Of a stretch of DNA of 64,000 nucleotides, positions 1 to 9,163 are shown piece after piece. The DNA is from Paracoccus saliphilus (GTDB taxonomy: Bacteria; Pseudomonadota; Alphaproteobacteria; Rhodobacterales; Rhodobacteraceae). The position numbers and the translations under genes were made by a program. The notes beneath the pieces were generated by a model. It worked only from the letters and a program-made list of their open reading frames with translations. It searched no databases and was not told the DNA's origin. Position 1 is the stretch's first letter; every line of letters starts with the position of its first letter. Location of the stretch: the NCBI RefSeq assembly GCF_028553805.1, contig NZ_CP067140.1, forward strand, positions 2,728,001 to 2,792,000, given 5' to 3'.

Positions 1-871
1 GGTCCTGCAGGTTGGCACCAACGCCCGGACGGTCGGCCAGCGGCGTGATTCCATGTTCGCGCAGGTGCTCCGCCGGACCGATGCCCGACAGCATCAGGAT
101 TTTCGGCGTGTTGATCGAACTGGCCGACAGGATCACCTCGCGTCCCGCGGTGATATTCTCGATCCGTCCCTTGCGCTCGACCTCGACGCCATAGGCGCGA
201 TTGCCTTCCAGCAGGATACGGCGGGCAAAGGCGCGGATCACCTGCAACCGGCCGTTCTTGCGGGCCGGGCGCAGATAGGCATTGGCGGCAGACCAGCGGC
301 GGCCCTTCCAGATGGTCGCCTCCATCGGGCCAAAACCCTCCTGGTGCTCGCCATTGTAATCGTCGGTGCGCGGCCAGCCCGCCTGTGCTCCGGCCTCGAT
401 GAAGGCGTTGAACAGCGGGTTCTTGCGCTTGCCACGGGTGATATGCAGCGGCCCGCTGTCCCCACGCCATTCCGAGACGCCGCCATGCCAAGTCTCCATG
501 CGCTTGAAATAGGGCAGAACGTCGTCATAGTCCCAGCCCGCAGCACCGGATTCCTTCCAGAATTCAAAGTCCTTGCGGTTCCCCCGCACGAAAACCATAC
601 CGTTGATCGAAGAGGAACCGCCCAGCACCTTGCCCCGTGGCGTGACCAGCCGCCGTCCTCCCAGATGAGGCTCGGGCTGCGACGAGAAACCCCAGTCATA
701 GCGCGACATGTTCATCGGATAGCTGAGCGCGCCCGGCATCTGGATGAAGGGGCCGATATCGCTGCCCCCGAACTCGATCAGGGTGACGCTGCGGCCCGCC
801 TCGGTCAGGCGATAGGCCAGTGCGCAACCGGCGCTGCCTGCGCCGATGATGACATAATCGGATTGGCTCAT
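1..871 (-). CDS. betA: Choline dehydrogenase (N-terminal part, runs off window)
   Basis: FAD-dependent GMC-family oxidoreductase that oxidises choline to betaine aldehyde at the membrane. About 290 N-terminal residues are visible from the ATG at 871 ([15 protein letters not shown]). The GAGSAG dinucleotide-binding motif is at residues 9-14 and the GMC signature region [18 protein letters not shown] near residue 80. The substrate-binding and catalytic His region lies beyond base 1. It is the third gene of a betI-betB-betA operon; 31 bases separate the betB stop from this start. Another GMC alcohol dehydrogenase is possible from the protein alone, but the neighbours make choline dehydrogenase the clear choice. 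Confidence 0.93.
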   Translation of the reverse strand, partial: MSQSDYVIIGAGSAGCALAYRLTEAGRSVTLIEFGGSDIGPFIQMPGALSYPMNMSRYDWGFSSQPEPHLGGRRLVTPRGKVLGGSSSINGMVFVRGNRKDFEFWKESGAAGWDYDDVLPYFKRMETWHGGVSEWRGDSGPLHITRGKRKNPLFNAFIEAGAQAGWPRTDDYNGEHQEGFGPMEATIWKGRRWSAANAYLRPARKNGRLQVIRAFARRILLEGNRAYGVEVERKGRIENITAGREVILSASSINTPKILMLSGIGPAEHLREHGITPLADRPGVGANLQD

Positions 872-902
872 TGCTGCATCTTTCCCAAAGCGGCGGAGCA
901 GA

Positions 903-2348
903 TCAGTAGGGCGCGTCGACGCCCCCCATGCCCACATAAACAGATTTCAATTGCGAATAGTGCTCGATCGCAGCGGCGGAGTTCTCACGGCCCAGCCCCG
1001 ACTGCTTGACGCCACCGAAGGGCATCTCGACCGGGGTCAGATTGTAGGTGTTGATCCAGCAGGTGCCGGCCTCCAGCCGGCCGACGACGCGATGGGCGCG
1101 GGTCAGGTCCTGCGTGAACACACCCGCCGCAAGCCCGTATCCGGTCGCATTGGCACGGCAAACGACTTCCTGCTCGTCATAGAAGGCCAGCGTGGTCATG
1201 ACCGGGCCAAAGATCTCATCACGGGTAATTGTCATCTCGTCCGAGGCATCGGTGAAAACCGTCGGCGGGATGAAGGCGCCCTCGCCCGGACCTCCACAGA
1301 GAAGCTGTGCGCCCTCGGCCTCGCCCGCCGCGATGGCGGCGCGGATCTTTTCGGCCTGCGCGGGGCTGACGATCGGGCCGTGCTGCGTCTCGGGATCGAG
1401 CGGATCGCCCATGCGGACATTGCGAACACGTTCTGCAAGGCGGTCAAGAAAGGCTTCACGAATGCCCTCTTGCAAAAAGACCCGCGTCCCATTCGAACAG
1501 ATCTGCCCCGAGGAATAGAAATTTGCCAGCATCGCCGCGCTGACCGCGTCTTCCAGATTGGCGTCGTCGAAAACGATCAGCGGCGACTTGCCGCCAAGTT
1601 CCATGGTGACATGGCGCATCCCCTCGGCGGCAGCGGTATAGACTCGACGCCCCGTCGGCACCGAGCCGGTCAGCGAAACCTTGGCCACGTTCGGGTCGGT
1701 GGTCAGCGCCGCACCGACCTGTCCGCGTCCCTGCACGACGTTGTAAACGCCTTCCGGAAGGCCCGCCTCCAGAAGGATTTCCGCCAGTTTCAAGGCCCCA
1801 AGGGGGGTTTCCTCGGACGGCTTGTAAACCATGGCATTGCCCATGACCAATGCCGGAGCAGCCTTCCAGCAGGCGATCTGACTCGGATAGTTCCAAGCCC
1901 CGATGCCCGCGCAAACGCCAAGCGGTTCGCGCCGCGTGTAGGCCCAATCCCGTCCCAAGGGAATCATCTGGCCGGTGATCGACGCCGCCAGCCCGCCGAA
2001 GAATTCCAGCGCCTGCGCGCCCGATTCCCAATCGGCCACAAGCGTTTCCTGGATCGGCTTGCCGGTGTCCAGCGTTTCCAGCCGTGACAGTTCCTCGTTC
2101 CGTTCGCGGATGATCGCGGCAGCGCGGATCAGGACCCGGCCACGCTCGACCGGCGCCAGCACCGCCCAAGCGGGTTGCGCGGATGCCGCGATCTGGCAGG
2201 CTTGGGCGACCTGATCTCCTGATGCCTCGCGCAGGCTGGCAATCTCTTCGCCGGTATAGGGGTAAAGGACCGGCAGCGCCGCGCCCTCGCCCTCGACCGG
2301 ATGTCCGTCGATGAACAGGCTGGCGGCGGGTTGGGCGTTCAGACTCAT
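903..2348 (-). CDS. betB: Betaine aldehyde dehydrogenase
   Basis: NAD(P)-dependent aldehyde dehydrogenase of 481 residues, close to the usual 485-490 of BetB. It converts betaine aldehyde to glycine betaine in the cytoplasm. The catalytic Glu sits in MELGGKSP and the catalytic Cys in GQICSNGTR. The N-terminal half carries the Rossmann cofactor domain with the [11 protein letters not shown] motif. Its start codon overlaps the betI stop by four bases (ATGA), showing translational coupling in a betI-betB-betA operon. Product regulation by BetI is inferred from family knowledge. Confidence 0.95.
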   Translation of the reverse strand: MSLNAQPAASLFIDGHPVEGEGAALPVLYPYTGEEIASLREASGDQVAQACQIAASAQPAWAVLAPVERGRVLIRAAAIIRERNEELSRLETLDTGKPIQETLVADWESGAQALEFFGGLAASITGQMIPLGRDWAYTRREPLGVCAGIGAWNYPSQIACWKAAPALVMGNAMVYKPSEETPLGALKLAEILLEAGLPEGVYNVVQGRGQVGAALTTDPNVAKVSLTGSVPTGRRVYTAAAEGMRHVTMELGGKSPLIVFDDANLEDAVSAAMLANFYSSGQICSNGTRVFLQEGIREAFLDRLAERVRNVRMGDPLDPETQHGPIVSPAQAEKIRAAIAAGEAEGAQLLCGGPGEGAFIPPTVFTDASDEMTITRDEIFGPVMTTLAFYDEQEVVCRANATGYGLAAGVFTQDLTRAHRVVGRLEAGTCWINTYNLTPVEMPFGGVKQSGLGRENSAAAIEHYSQLKSVYVGMGGVDAPY

Positions 2349-2911
2349 GCGAGTGCCTCTTCAAGATAATCGTTGATGATGTTCAGCGCGGCAGCCCCGT
2401 CGGTCGGACCCGGGGTCAGAACCGCGCGCAGATAGACGCCATCGATCAGCGCGCCCAGGGTGTCGGCGATATTTGCCGGGTGATCGGTGAGCGGTTTCAG
2501 CGCCACGATCAGATTCGACCGCAGGCGACGATGATAGACCCGCAGCAGCCGTGCTGCCTGATTGTTGAGCAAGGCCAGTGCATAAAAATTGATCCATGCG
2601 CTGATCACCTCGCGCTTGAAATTCTGCGGCGCGAAACTGGCCGAGACGATGCCGTCCAGCCGTCCGCGCGGCCCCTGCCCCGGCAAGGCCTCGCGCACGG
2701 ATTTTCCATATGTCGCAAGGATATGGCGCATCGCCGCCAGGAAAATCTGTTCTTTCGAGCCGAAATAATGATGGGCCAGCGCAGGCGACATGCCGGCGGC
2801 ACGCGCGATCTGGGCCACGGTCACATCCAAAGACCCCGCCCGCCCGATCTCGGCGATGGCGGCGTTGATTAAAGCGGCTTTTCGGATAGGCTCGGCCCCA
2901 AGTTTCGGCAT
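2345..2911 (-). CDS. betI: Choline-responsive TetR-family repressor BetI
   Basis: TetR-type repressor of 188 residues beginning [15 protein letters not shown], which is the characteristic BetI opening. The N-terminal helix-turn-helix is at about residues 27-50 ([24 protein letters not shown]) and the rest is the helical ligand-binding domain. In the family, choline relieves repression of the bet genes. It is first in the betI-betB-betA operon and divergent from choX. A 14-bp palindrome at 2966-2979 between them is the likely operator, so the protein probably controls both directions. Confidence 0.94.
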   Translation of the reverse strand: MPKLGAEPIRKAALINAAIAEIGRAGSLDVTVAQIARAAGMSPALAHHYFGSKEQIFLAAMRHILATYGKSVREALPGQGPRGRLDGIVSASFAPQNFKREVISAWINFYALALLNNQAARLLRVYHRRLRSNLIVALKPLTDHPANIADTLGALIDGVYLRAVLTPGPTDGAAALNIINDYLEEALA

Positions 2912-2938
2912 CTGTTCATCCGCTGTCGGAGTTTTCGG

Positions 2939-2967
2939 TTGCTTTTGCAGTCTAACCGATCTTTAAT
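2939..2967 (+). promoter_or_regulatory. Promoter of the choXWV operon
   Basis: Sigma-70-like hexamers TTGCTT (2939-2944) and TTTAAT (2962-2967) are separated by exactly 17 bases. The start codon of choX is at 3001 with an AGGGAG ribosome-binding site at 2989-2994. The -10 overlaps the first bases of the palindromic operator at 2966-2979. Confidence 0.55.
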
Positions 2968-2979
2968 TGACTGGTCAAT
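2966..2979. promoter_or_regulatory. Candidate BetI operator
   Basis: The sequence ATTGACTGGTCAAT is a palindrome with perfect 6-bp arms (ATTGAC and GTCAAT) around TG. It overlaps the -10 and expected start site of the choX promoter and lies between divergent betI and choX. BetI operators in other proteobacteria have ATTGA/TCAAT arms, so the identification fits family knowledge; binding itself is inferred. Confidence 0.65.
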
Positions 2980-3000
2980 CAAGAACACAGGGAGCACGTA

Positions 3001-3942
3001 ATGACCCTTACACGTTTCACCGCCGTACTGGCACTGACCGCTGCTACAGCCACCGCCGGTTTCGCCCAGGAGCCCGAGCAATGCCAGGAGATCGTCTTCT
3101 CGGATGTCGGCTGGAGCGATATCACCGCGACGACCGCGCTGACCTCGACCGTCCTGCAGGCGATCGGCTATCAGACCGAGACCAAGATCCTGTCGGTTCC
3201 GGTCACCTATACGGCTTTGTCGACGGATGATGTCGATGTTTTCCTCGGCAACTGGATGCCCACGATGGAGGCCGATATCGCCCCCTATACCGAGGAGGGC
3301 ACCGTCGATACCGTCCGCACCAACCTGACCGGTGCCAAATACACGCTGGCCACCAACAAGGCGGGTGCCGATCTGGGCATCGACGATTTTACCAAGATCG
3401 CCGAATACAAGGACGATCTGGACGGCAAGATCTACGGGATCGAGCCCGGCAATGACGGCAACCGCCTGCTGCTCGAGATGGTGGCCGAGGACAAGTTCGG
3501 CCTGGGCACCTTCGAGGTCGTCGAATCCAGCGAGCAGGGCATGCTGGCGCAGGTGTCGCGCGCCGGCAACGCGGACAAGCCCGTGGTCTTCCTTGGCTGG
3601 GAGCCGCATCCGATGAATGCGCAATTCGAGCTGACCTACCTGACCGGCGGCGATGATGTCTTCGGCCCCAACCTGGGCGGTGCCGAAGTGCGCACCAATA
3701 CCCGTGCGGGCTATGTCGAGGAATGCCCCAATGTCGGGAAATTCCTGCAGAACCTGGAATTCACGCTGGAAATGGAAAACGAGGTCATGGGCAAGATCCT
3801 GAATGACGGGATGGACCCCATGGATGCCGCGAAGGAATGGCTGCAGGCCAATCCCGATGCTACGGCCCCGTGGCTGGATGGCGTGACAACCGTAGACGGC
3901 AATGACCCGCAAGGCGCGCTGAGCGAGGCGCTGGAGGGGTAA
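3001..3942 (+). CDS. choX: Choline ABC transporter substrate-binding protein
   Basis: Periplasmic solute-binding protein of 313 residues (OpuAC/ProX fold). Residues 1-22 form a signal peptide with cleavage expected after AFA or FAQ. Trp residues in DVGWSD, GNWMPTM and LGWEPHP match the aromatic cage that ChoX-type proteins use for the choline trimethylammonium group. First gene of choXWV; it carries its own promoter with an operator-like palindrome and is followed by two hairpins before choW, a layout that usually allows more binding protein than permease. Specificity for choline over betaine or carnitine is inferred from homology and the bet neighbours. Confidence 0.93.
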   Translation: MTLTRFTAVLALTAATATAGFAQEPEQCQEIVFSDVGWSDITATTALTSTVLQAIGYQTETKILSVPVTYTALSTDDVDVFLGNWMPTMEADIAPYTEEGTVDTVRTNLTGAKYTLATNKAGADLGIDDFTKIAEYKDDLDGKIYGIEPGNDGNRLLLEMVAEDKFGLGTFEVVESSEQGMLAQVSRAGNADKPVVFLGWEPHPMNAQFELTYLTGGDDVFGPNLGGAEVRTNTRAGYVEECPNVGKFLQNLEFTLEMENEVMGKILNDGMDPMDAAKEWLQANPDATAPWLDGVTTVDGNDPQGALSEALEG

Positions 3943-3960
3943 TACCACTCTCCGGGGTGC

Positions 3961-4023
3961 AAGCGGCCCCTGTGGCTGCTCGCCGCTTGGGCCGGCTGCC
4001 GGATCAACAGGATCGGCGGCCGG
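3961..4023 (+). other. Double hairpin in the choX-choW spacer
   Basis: Two stem-loops lie between choX and choW. The first pairs AAGCGGC (3961-3967) with GCCGCTT (3982-3988). The second pairs CCGGCTGCCG (3992-4001) with CGGCGGCCGG (4014-4023) with one mismatch. There is no U-run, so they are more likely to stabilise the choX message or partly attenuate the operon than to end it. Confidence 0.45.
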
Positions 4024-4076
4024 ATTCCGTAGCTGACCTCTGAACGCACCGGTTCAAGCAAGCGAAAGGACATCCG

Positions 4077-4925
4077 ATGGAAGAGCTGACCTCCTTGGTC
4101 ACAGACAACAAGATCCCGGTGGGACAGACCGCGAAAACGATTTTCGACTGGCTGAATGCCAATGTCGCATGGCTGTTCGATACCGTGGCAACCGTGATGG
4201 AATGGCTGATCGGCCGCATCCTCGCGGCGCTGGAATATCCGCATCCCTTCCTGTTCATCGCCCTGGCCGTGGCACTGACCTGGGCCCTGCAGAGAAGCTG
4301 GAAGACCTGTCTGCTGATCGGGCTGGGCCTGTTGTTCGTGCTCAACCAGGGGTACTGGGAGGAAACGCAGCAATCGCTGACGCTGGTGCTGGCGGCCTGT
4401 ATCGTCTGCATGGCGATCGGGGTGCCTATCGGCATCGCCGCCGCCCACCGCCCCCGGCTTTACGCGTGGATGCGGCCTGTGCTCGACCTGATGCAGACCC
4501 TGCCGACCTTCGTCTACCTGATCCCGGCCATCGTGTTCTTCGGCATCGGCATGGTGCCGGGCCTGCTGGCTACGGTCATCTTCGTGCTGCCCGCGCCGAT
4601 CCGGCTGACACAGCTTGGCATCAGCTCGACCCCCGAACCGCTGATCGAGGCGGCGACCTCCTTTGGCGCCACTCCACGGCAGCTGTTATGGAAAGTCGAA
4701 CTGCCAAGCGCCCTGCCTCAGATCATGGCCGGGCTGAACCAGACGATCATGCTGTCGCTGTCGATGGTGGTCATCGCAGCGCTGGTCGGGGCCTCTGGCC
4801 TTGGTGTGCCGGTGGTGCGCGCGCTGAACAGCGTGAACACCTCGCTCGGCTTCGAATCGGGTTTCGTCATCGTCATCGTGGCGATCATGCTTGACCGGAT
4901 GCTGCGGATGGAGGGCCCGAAATGA
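4077..4925 (+). CDS. choW: Choline ABC transporter permease
   Basis: Integral membrane permease of 282 residues with about six hydrophobic segments. The cytoplasmic EAA loop that contacts the ATPase is seen as EAATSFGATPRQLLWKVELP around residue 183. The start at 4077 is preceded by AAAGGA at a good distance. The stop overlaps the choV start (ATGA), so ChoW and ChoV are translationally coupled. It belongs to the ProW/OpuAB-type permeases. Confidence 0.93.
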   Translation: MEELTSLVTDNKIPVGQTAKTIFDWLNANVAWLFDTVATVMEWLIGRILAALEYPHPFLFIALAVALTWALQRSWKTCLLIGLGLLFVLNQGYWEETQQSLTLVLAACIVCMAIGVPIGIAAAHRPRLYAWMRPVLDLMQTLPTFVYLIPAIVFFGIGMVPGLLATVIFVLPAPIRLTQLGISSTPEPLIEAATSFGATPRQLLWKVELPSALPQIMAGLNQTIMLSLSMVVIAALVGASGLGVPVVRALNSVNTSLGFESGFVIVIVAIMLDRMLRMEGPK

Positions 4926-5950
4926 GCGAAGAATCACCAAACGCCGTCGAATTCGACCGGGTCAGCATCGTCTTCGGCGATCGGCCGGAAACCGCCCTGC
5001 CCTTGATGGACCAGGGCCAGGAACGCGGCGCGATCAAGGCCGAGACCGGGCAGGTCCTTGGCGTCCATGATTGCAGCGTGAATGTCCGGCAGGGCGAAAT
5101 CCTCGTGCTGATGGGCCTGTCCGGCTCGGGCAAATCAACGCTATTGCGCGCGGTCAACGCGCTCAACGATGTCTGCCGGGGAGAGGTCAGAGTCTGGGAC
5201 GGAAGCAAGATGATCCCGATCACCGGCGCCGGCAAGCATTCCCTGCGCGACCTGCGCCTGCGGCATGTGGCGATGGTGTTCCAGCAATTCGGCCTGTTGC
5301 CGTGGCGCACCGTGCGGGAGAATGTCGGGCTGGGGTTGGAACTGGCCGGCATGTCAGTCCGCGACCGGCAAGAGCGCGTGGACCGTCAACTGGACACCGT
5401 GGGCCTGACGGAATGGGCAGAGCGCAAGGTCGGAGAGCTTTCGGGCGGCATGCAGCAGCGTGTCGGCCTTGCCCGCGCCTTTGCGACCGAAGCGCCGATC
5501 CTGCTGATGGACGAGCCTTTCAGCGCGCTCGATCCGCTGATCCGCGCCCGCCTGCAGGACGAGCTACTGGAATTGCAGGCCAAGACGCAGCGCACGATCA
5601 TCTTCGTCAGCCACGATCTGGACGAAGCCTTCAAGCTGGGCAACCGGATCGCGCTGATGGAAGGCGGCCGGATCGTCCAGATCGGCACCGCGCGCGAGAT
5701 CATCGCCAATCCGATCAATGATTACGTCGCCGATTTCGTGGCCCATATGAACCCGCTCGGCGTGCTGACCGCATCCGATATCGCGGAACCGGGCGAAGCC
5801 GAAGGCACGCCTGTGCCCGCCGACATGCCGGTTCGCGAGATCATGGAACTGCTGGCCAATGCACCGCAAGGCATGGTGCCGGTCGAAGGCGGCGGACGTA
5901 TCACCCGCGATGCGGTCCTCGCCCGGCTGATCGACCCGCGCGGCAAATGA
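4922..5950 (+). CDS. choV: Choline ABC transporter ATP-binding protein
   Basis: ABC ATPase of 342 residues. Walker A is GLSGSGKST (about residue 65), the signature is LSGGMQQR, Walker B is ILLMDEPFSALDP and the H-loop is in FVSHDLDEA. The C-terminal part after the ATPase is shorter than the paired CBS domains of ProV-type proteins. It energises choline import by ChoXW. A stem with a U-rich tail follows the stop, closing the operon. Confidence 0.93.
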   Translation: MSEESPNAVEFDRVSIVFGDRPETALPLMDQGQERGAIKAETGQVLGVHDCSVNVRQGEILVLMGLSGSGKSTLLRAVNALNDVCRGEVRVWDGSKMIPITGAGKHSLRDLRLRHVAMVFQQFGLLPWRTVRENVGLGLELAGMSVRDRQERVDRQLDTVGLTEWAERKVGELSGGMQQRVGLARAFATEAPILLMDEPFSALDPLIRARLQDELLELQAKTQRTIIFVSHDLDEAFKLGNRIALMEGGRIVQIGTAREIIANPINDYVADFVAHMNPLGVLTASDIAEPGEAEGTPVPADMPVREIMELLANAPQGMVPVEGGGRITRDAVLARLIDPRGK

Positions 5951-5960
5951 TCAGGTATGA

Positions 5961-5995
5961 CAGGGCGGCGTAATGCGGCCCTGCCCTTCTTTTTC
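5961..5995 (+). terminator. Terminator of choXWV
   Basis: CAGGGC (5961-5966) pairs with GCCCTG (5978-5983) and is followed by CCCTTCTTTTTC. The U-rich tail is supplied by the complementary strand of the dispersed repeat that starts here. Confidence 0.6.
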
Positions 5996-6096
5996 ATGCA
6001 AATATCCTCGGGGGTCGCCGACGGGTCGCGCCACTGGTTCGAGAGACCTGCCGGCGACGGGGACAGACAGCCCCCGCTATCGCGGCACGCGATAGC
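5987..6096 (-). repeat. Dispersed 3'-end element, copy 1
   Basis: Read on the minus strand, the conserved tail CCCCGAGGATATTTGCATG plus AAAAAGAA lies at 6014-5987. It is preceded by a GGGG/CCCC stem (6059-6074) with an ACAGACAG loop and by a perfect 9-bp stem GCTATCGCG/CGCGATAGC (6076-6096). It lies downstream of and in the same orientation as the DUF2147 gene, and doubles as the U-rich tail of the convergent cho terminator. Confidence 0.7.
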
Positions 6097-6141
6097 TCGC
6101 CACGATCCGCCCTTCTTGCAGGGACCACGACCGGATATGCC

Positions 6142-6528
6142 CTACTGGATACGCACCCAGGTCTGGCTCTTGCACAGTAGCCCGCCGGCGACGCAGCCGG
6201 AAAGGCTCATCTGGTCGCCCGAGACCTGTGCTTTGCCCATATAGACCTTGTTATTGGCGGGCCGCCATACCTTGCCCTCGTAATTGCCACCGCCCTGCGC
6301 GGCCATGTCGATGACGATCTGGCGTCCGATATTGGGAGAATCGTATTCGGCCTTGTCCTTGAAGGTCCGGCTGATCGTCCCGCAAAAGGCATTGCCGCAG
6401 GGGGCGATGGTGACATGGGCGAAGGCGCCTTCGTCCGGTTGGGTCTGCCAGACGCCCTCTATCGGGTCCGCAGTCGCGGCGGCGGTCGCGCCAAGCAGGA
6501 ATGCCGCGGCCATGAACAGTTTTCTCAT
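6142..6528 (-). CDS. DUF2147 family secreted protein
   Basis: Predicted exported protein of 128 residues with a signal peptide (MRKLFMAAAFLLGATAAATA). The mature part has the DUF2147 pattern: GVWQTQPDEG near the start, PCGNAFCGTI, and a closing YMGKAQ...LSGCV...LCKSQTWVR. The Cys pairs suggest disulfides in the periplasm. Two ATGs are close; the GGAGG at 6536-6540 is 7 bases from the ATG at 6528 and touches the one at 6534, so 6528 is chosen. Function of the family is unknown. It sits between the cho operon and hisA, on the opposite strand. Confidence 0.85.
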   Translation of the reverse strand: MRKLFMAAAFLLGATAAATADPIEGVWQTQPDEGAFAHVTIAPCGNAFCGTISRTFKDKAEYDSPNIGRQIVIDMAAQGGGNYEGKVWRPANNKVYMGKAQVSGDQMSLSGCVAGGLLCKSQTWVRIQ

Positions 6529-6666
6529 TATCATTCCTCCTCGGATATTATCCGCCAGTTTGTGCCGCAAATCGACCGCATGGCAAGCATGACGTGAGGT
6601 GAGACCCTTTCCCTTCCGTTGCCGAGATGGCAAAGGAGACGGGAACCGACGACTGCGAGACCAGAG

Positions 6667-7383
6667 ATGATCCTATACCCCGCCATCGACCTGAAAGACG
6701 GCAATTGCGTGCGCCTGCTGCGCGGCGACATGGAGGCGGCAACCGTATTCGGCTCGGACCCGGCAGCACAGGCGCGGGCCTTTCGGGATGCCGGGGCCGA
6801 ATGGCTGCACCTGGTTGATCTGAACGGCGCATTCGAGGGCAAGCCGGTGAATGCCGCGGCGGTAGAGGCGATCCTGGCGGCGATCGACATCCCGGCACAG
6901 CTTGGCGGCGGTATTCGCGACATGGCCACCATAGAGACCTGGCTGGAACGCGGCCTGACGCGGGTCATCCTTGGCACCGTCGCGGTCGAGAACCCCGCCC
7001 TGGTGCGCGAGGCGGCGGATGCCTTTCCGGGCCGGATCGCCGTGGGCATCGACGCCCGCAACGGTCGGGTGGCGACACGGGGATGGGCGACCGAGACCAA
7101 TGTGAAGGCCACCGATCTCGCCCGCGAATTCGAGGATGCAGGCGTGGCGGCGATCATCTATACCGATATCGACCGCGACGGGGCGATGCAGGGGCCGAAT
7201 ATCCCGGCGACCGAGGCACTGGCCCGAGCGGTCAATATCCCGGTCATCGCCTCGGGCGGTGTATCGAGCCTGGACGACCTGACCGCACTGGCGGCGACCC
7301 GGGTCATTGCCGGTGCAATTTCCGGACGCGCGCTCTATGATGGGGCCCTTGACCTTGGCGAGGCGCTGGCGGCGCTGCGCTGA
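6667..7383 (+). CDS. hisA: ProFAR isomerase (histidine biosynthesis)
   Basis: 1-(5-phosphoribosyl)-5-[(5-phosphoribosylamino)methylideneamino]imidazole-4-carboxamide isomerase, 238 residues, (beta/alpha)8 barrel. The catalytic Asp of the first strand is in [12 protein letters not shown] and the second in VGIDARNG. Phosphate-binding glycines are seen in QLGGGIRD and IASGGVSS. The start is placed at the MILYPAIDL methionine because this matches the family. hisF follows after 17 bases and hisE overlaps hisF, giving a hisAFE transcription unit. Confidence 0.96.
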   Translation: MILYPAIDLKDGNCVRLLRGDMEAATVFGSDPAAQARAFRDAGAEWLHLVDLNGAFEGKPVNAAAVEAILAAIDIPAQLGGGIRDMATIETWLERGLTRVILGTVAVENPALVREAADAFPGRIAVGIDARNGRVATRGWATETNVKATDLAREFEDAGVAAIIYTDIDRDGAMQGPNIPATEALARAVNIPVIASGGVSSLDDLTALAATRVIAGAISGRALYDGALDLGEALAALR

Positions 7384-7400
7384 CCTTTCGAGGAAACACG

Positions 7401-8162
7401 ATGCTCAAGACCCGGATCATTCCCTGTCTCGATGTTGCCGATGGCCGCGTGGTCAAGGGCGTGAACTTCATCGATCTGATCGACGCGGGCGACCCGGTCG
7501 AGGCCGCGCGCGCCTATGACGCGGCGGGGGCCGACGAGATCTGCTTTCTCGACATCCATGCCACGCATGAAAACCGTGGCACCATGTTCGACATGGTCAC
7601 CCGTACCGCCGAACAATGTTTCGTGCCGCTGACCGTGGGCGGTGGCGTGCGCAGTCACCGCGATGTGCGCGACCTGCTGCTGGCAGGGGCCGACAAGGTC
7701 AGCTTCAACTCTGCCGCCGTGGCCGATCCCGACGTGGTGGCCGAGGCCGCCGACCGTTTCGGCAGCCAATGCATCGTCACCGCCATCGATGCCAAGACCG
7801 TCTCCCCCGGCAAATGGGAAATCTTCACCCATGGCGGACGCAAGCCAACGGGCATCGACGCGGTCGAGTTCGCCCGCATGGTCGAGGCGAAGGGCGCCGG
7901 GGAAATCCTGCTGACCAGCATGGATCGCGACGGGACCAGGGCGGGCTTCAACCTACCCCTGACCCGCGCCATCGCGGATGCGGTCAATATCCCGGTCATC
8001 GCCTCGGGCGGGGTAGGCACGCTCGATCACCTGGTCGAGGGGGTTACCCAAGGCCATGCCAGCGCCGTCCTCGCCGCCTCGATCTTCCATTTCGGCACCC
8101 ATACCATCGCCGAGGCCAAGGCGCATATGGCCGCGGCCGGCATTCCGATGAGGCTGACATGA
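7401..8162 (+). CDS. hisF: Imidazole glycerol phosphate synthase cyclase subunit
   Basis: Cyclase barrel of 253 residues that uses ammonia from HisH to make imidazole glycerol phosphate and AICAR. Catalytic Asp residues are in [14 protein letters not shown] (about residue 11) and AIDAKT (about residue 130). A GAGGAA ribosome-binding site precedes the ATG. HisH is not in the window. The stop overlaps the hisE start as ATGA. Confidence 0.96.
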   Translation: MLKTRIIPCLDVADGRVVKGVNFIDLIDAGDPVEAARAYDAAGADEICFLDIHATHENRGTMFDMVTRTAEQCFVPLTVGGGVRSHRDVRDLLLAGADKVSFNSAAVADPDVVAEAADRFGSQCIVTAIDAKTVSPGKWEIFTHGGRKPTGIDAVEFARMVEAKGAGEILLTSMDRDGTRAGFNLPLTRAIADAVNIPVIASGGVGTLDHLVEGVTQGHASAVLAASIFHFGTHTIAEAKAHMAAAGIPMRLT

Positions 8163-8488
8163 CGCCATCCGACCGCCCTCGCCCGCTTGACCGACTGGCC
8201 GCCACGGTCGAGGCCCGCAAATCCGCCGATTCGGAGAGCAGCTGGACCGCCAAGCTTCTGGCCAAGGGCCCCGAGAAATGCGCCGAGAAATTCGGCGAAG
8301 AGGCAATCGAGGCGATCATCGAGGCGACCCGGGGGGATCGCGACAGGCTGGTCTCGGAAGCCGCGGATGTGCTTTACCACCTGCTTGTCATGCTGGCCGC
8401 GCGGGATCTGACCCTGGCCGATGTCGAGGCAGAACTGGAACGGCGCGAGGGCGTTTCGGGACTGGCTGAAAAGGCCGCGCGCGAATGA
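8159..8488 (+). CDS. hisE: Phosphoribosyl-ATP pyrophosphatase
   Basis: Protein of 109 residues of the MazG-like all-alpha fold that hydrolyses PR-ATP to PR-AMP, the second step of histidine synthesis. The metal-binding EExxE pattern is in [13 protein letters not shown], with [12 protein letters not shown] following. The ATG at 8159 overlaps the hisF stop. The AMP cyclohydrolase (HisI) is separate and outside the window, as is common in alphaproteobacteria. Confidence 0.95.
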   Translation: MTPSDRPRPLDRLAATVEARKSADSESSWTAKLLAKGPEKCAEKFGEEAIEAIIEATRGDRDRLVSEAADVLYHLLVMLAARDLTLADVEAELERREGVSGLAEKAARE

Positions 8489-8637
8489 TCAAGGAACTTG
8501 CAGCGAAACATTGCATATAGCCGAATTTGGCTTGAATGACGCGAATCCCTTCCCCTCGGGCGGGCTTGGGGGCTATAAGCGGCACAATCGCCGCTTTCCC
8601 GCCGGAAAGACGGCATGAAAATACGGCAGAGGACTGC

Positions 8638-9156
8638 ATGAGCAACGATTCGAAAGACGGCAAGCATCACGACGGCGACGTGGCCTTTATTCAGTCACTG
8701 GCCGAGCTTCTGAATGCAAGCGATCTGGCCGAGCTGTCGGTCAAGCGCGAATATGGCGAACATGACCGGCTTACGGTCAGCCTGTCCAAACAGGGCAAAC
8801 AGGTCGCGATGCAGGCCATGATGCCCACCCCGGCGCAAGCCGCGCCCGCGCCCTCCGCTCCGTCGGCCCCCTCGGCTGCCGCCGCTCCTGTGGCCCCGGT
8901 CAGCGAGGATCCGGCCGATCTTCCGGGCGCGGTGACCTCGCCCATGGTCGGCACCGCCTATCTTGCGGCAGAACCCGGCGCGGCGCCTTTCGTCCAGATC
9001 GGCCAGAGCATCGAGGAAGGCGATACGCTGCTGATCGTCGAGGCGATGAAAACGATGAACCACATTCCCGCCCCCCGTTCCGGCACCGTCAAGCGGATCC
9101 TTGTCGATGACGGCAGCCCGGTCGAGTTCGGCGCCCCCCTGATGGTCGTCGAGTGA
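8638..9156 (+). CDS. accB: Biotin carboxyl carrier protein of acetyl-CoA carboxylase
   Basis: BCCP of 172 residues. The biotin-accepting Lys is in EAMKTMN near residue 138, inside the C-terminal biotinyl domain. The centre is a mobile Ala/Pro-rich linker. It carries biotin between AccC and the AccAD carboxyltransferase in fatty acid synthesis. The start at 8638 was chosen over upstream codons because the domain begins there and AGAGGA precedes it. accC follows after 7 bases. Confidence 0.95.
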   Translation: MSNDSKDGKHHDGDVAFIQSLAELLNASDLAELSVKREYGEHDRLTVSLSKQGKQVAMQAMMPTPAQAAPAPSAPSAPSAAAAPVAPVSEDPADLPGAVTSPMVGTAYLAAEPGAAPFVQIGQSIEEGDTLLIVEAMKTMNHIPAPRSGTVKRILVDDGSPVEFGAPLMVVE

Positions 9157-9163
9157 GGCCCTG

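Noticed and set aside
2869..3948. A 359-codon minus-strand frame opposite choX
   Set aside because: choX is unambiguous and the antisense frame crosses the bet/cho promoter region.
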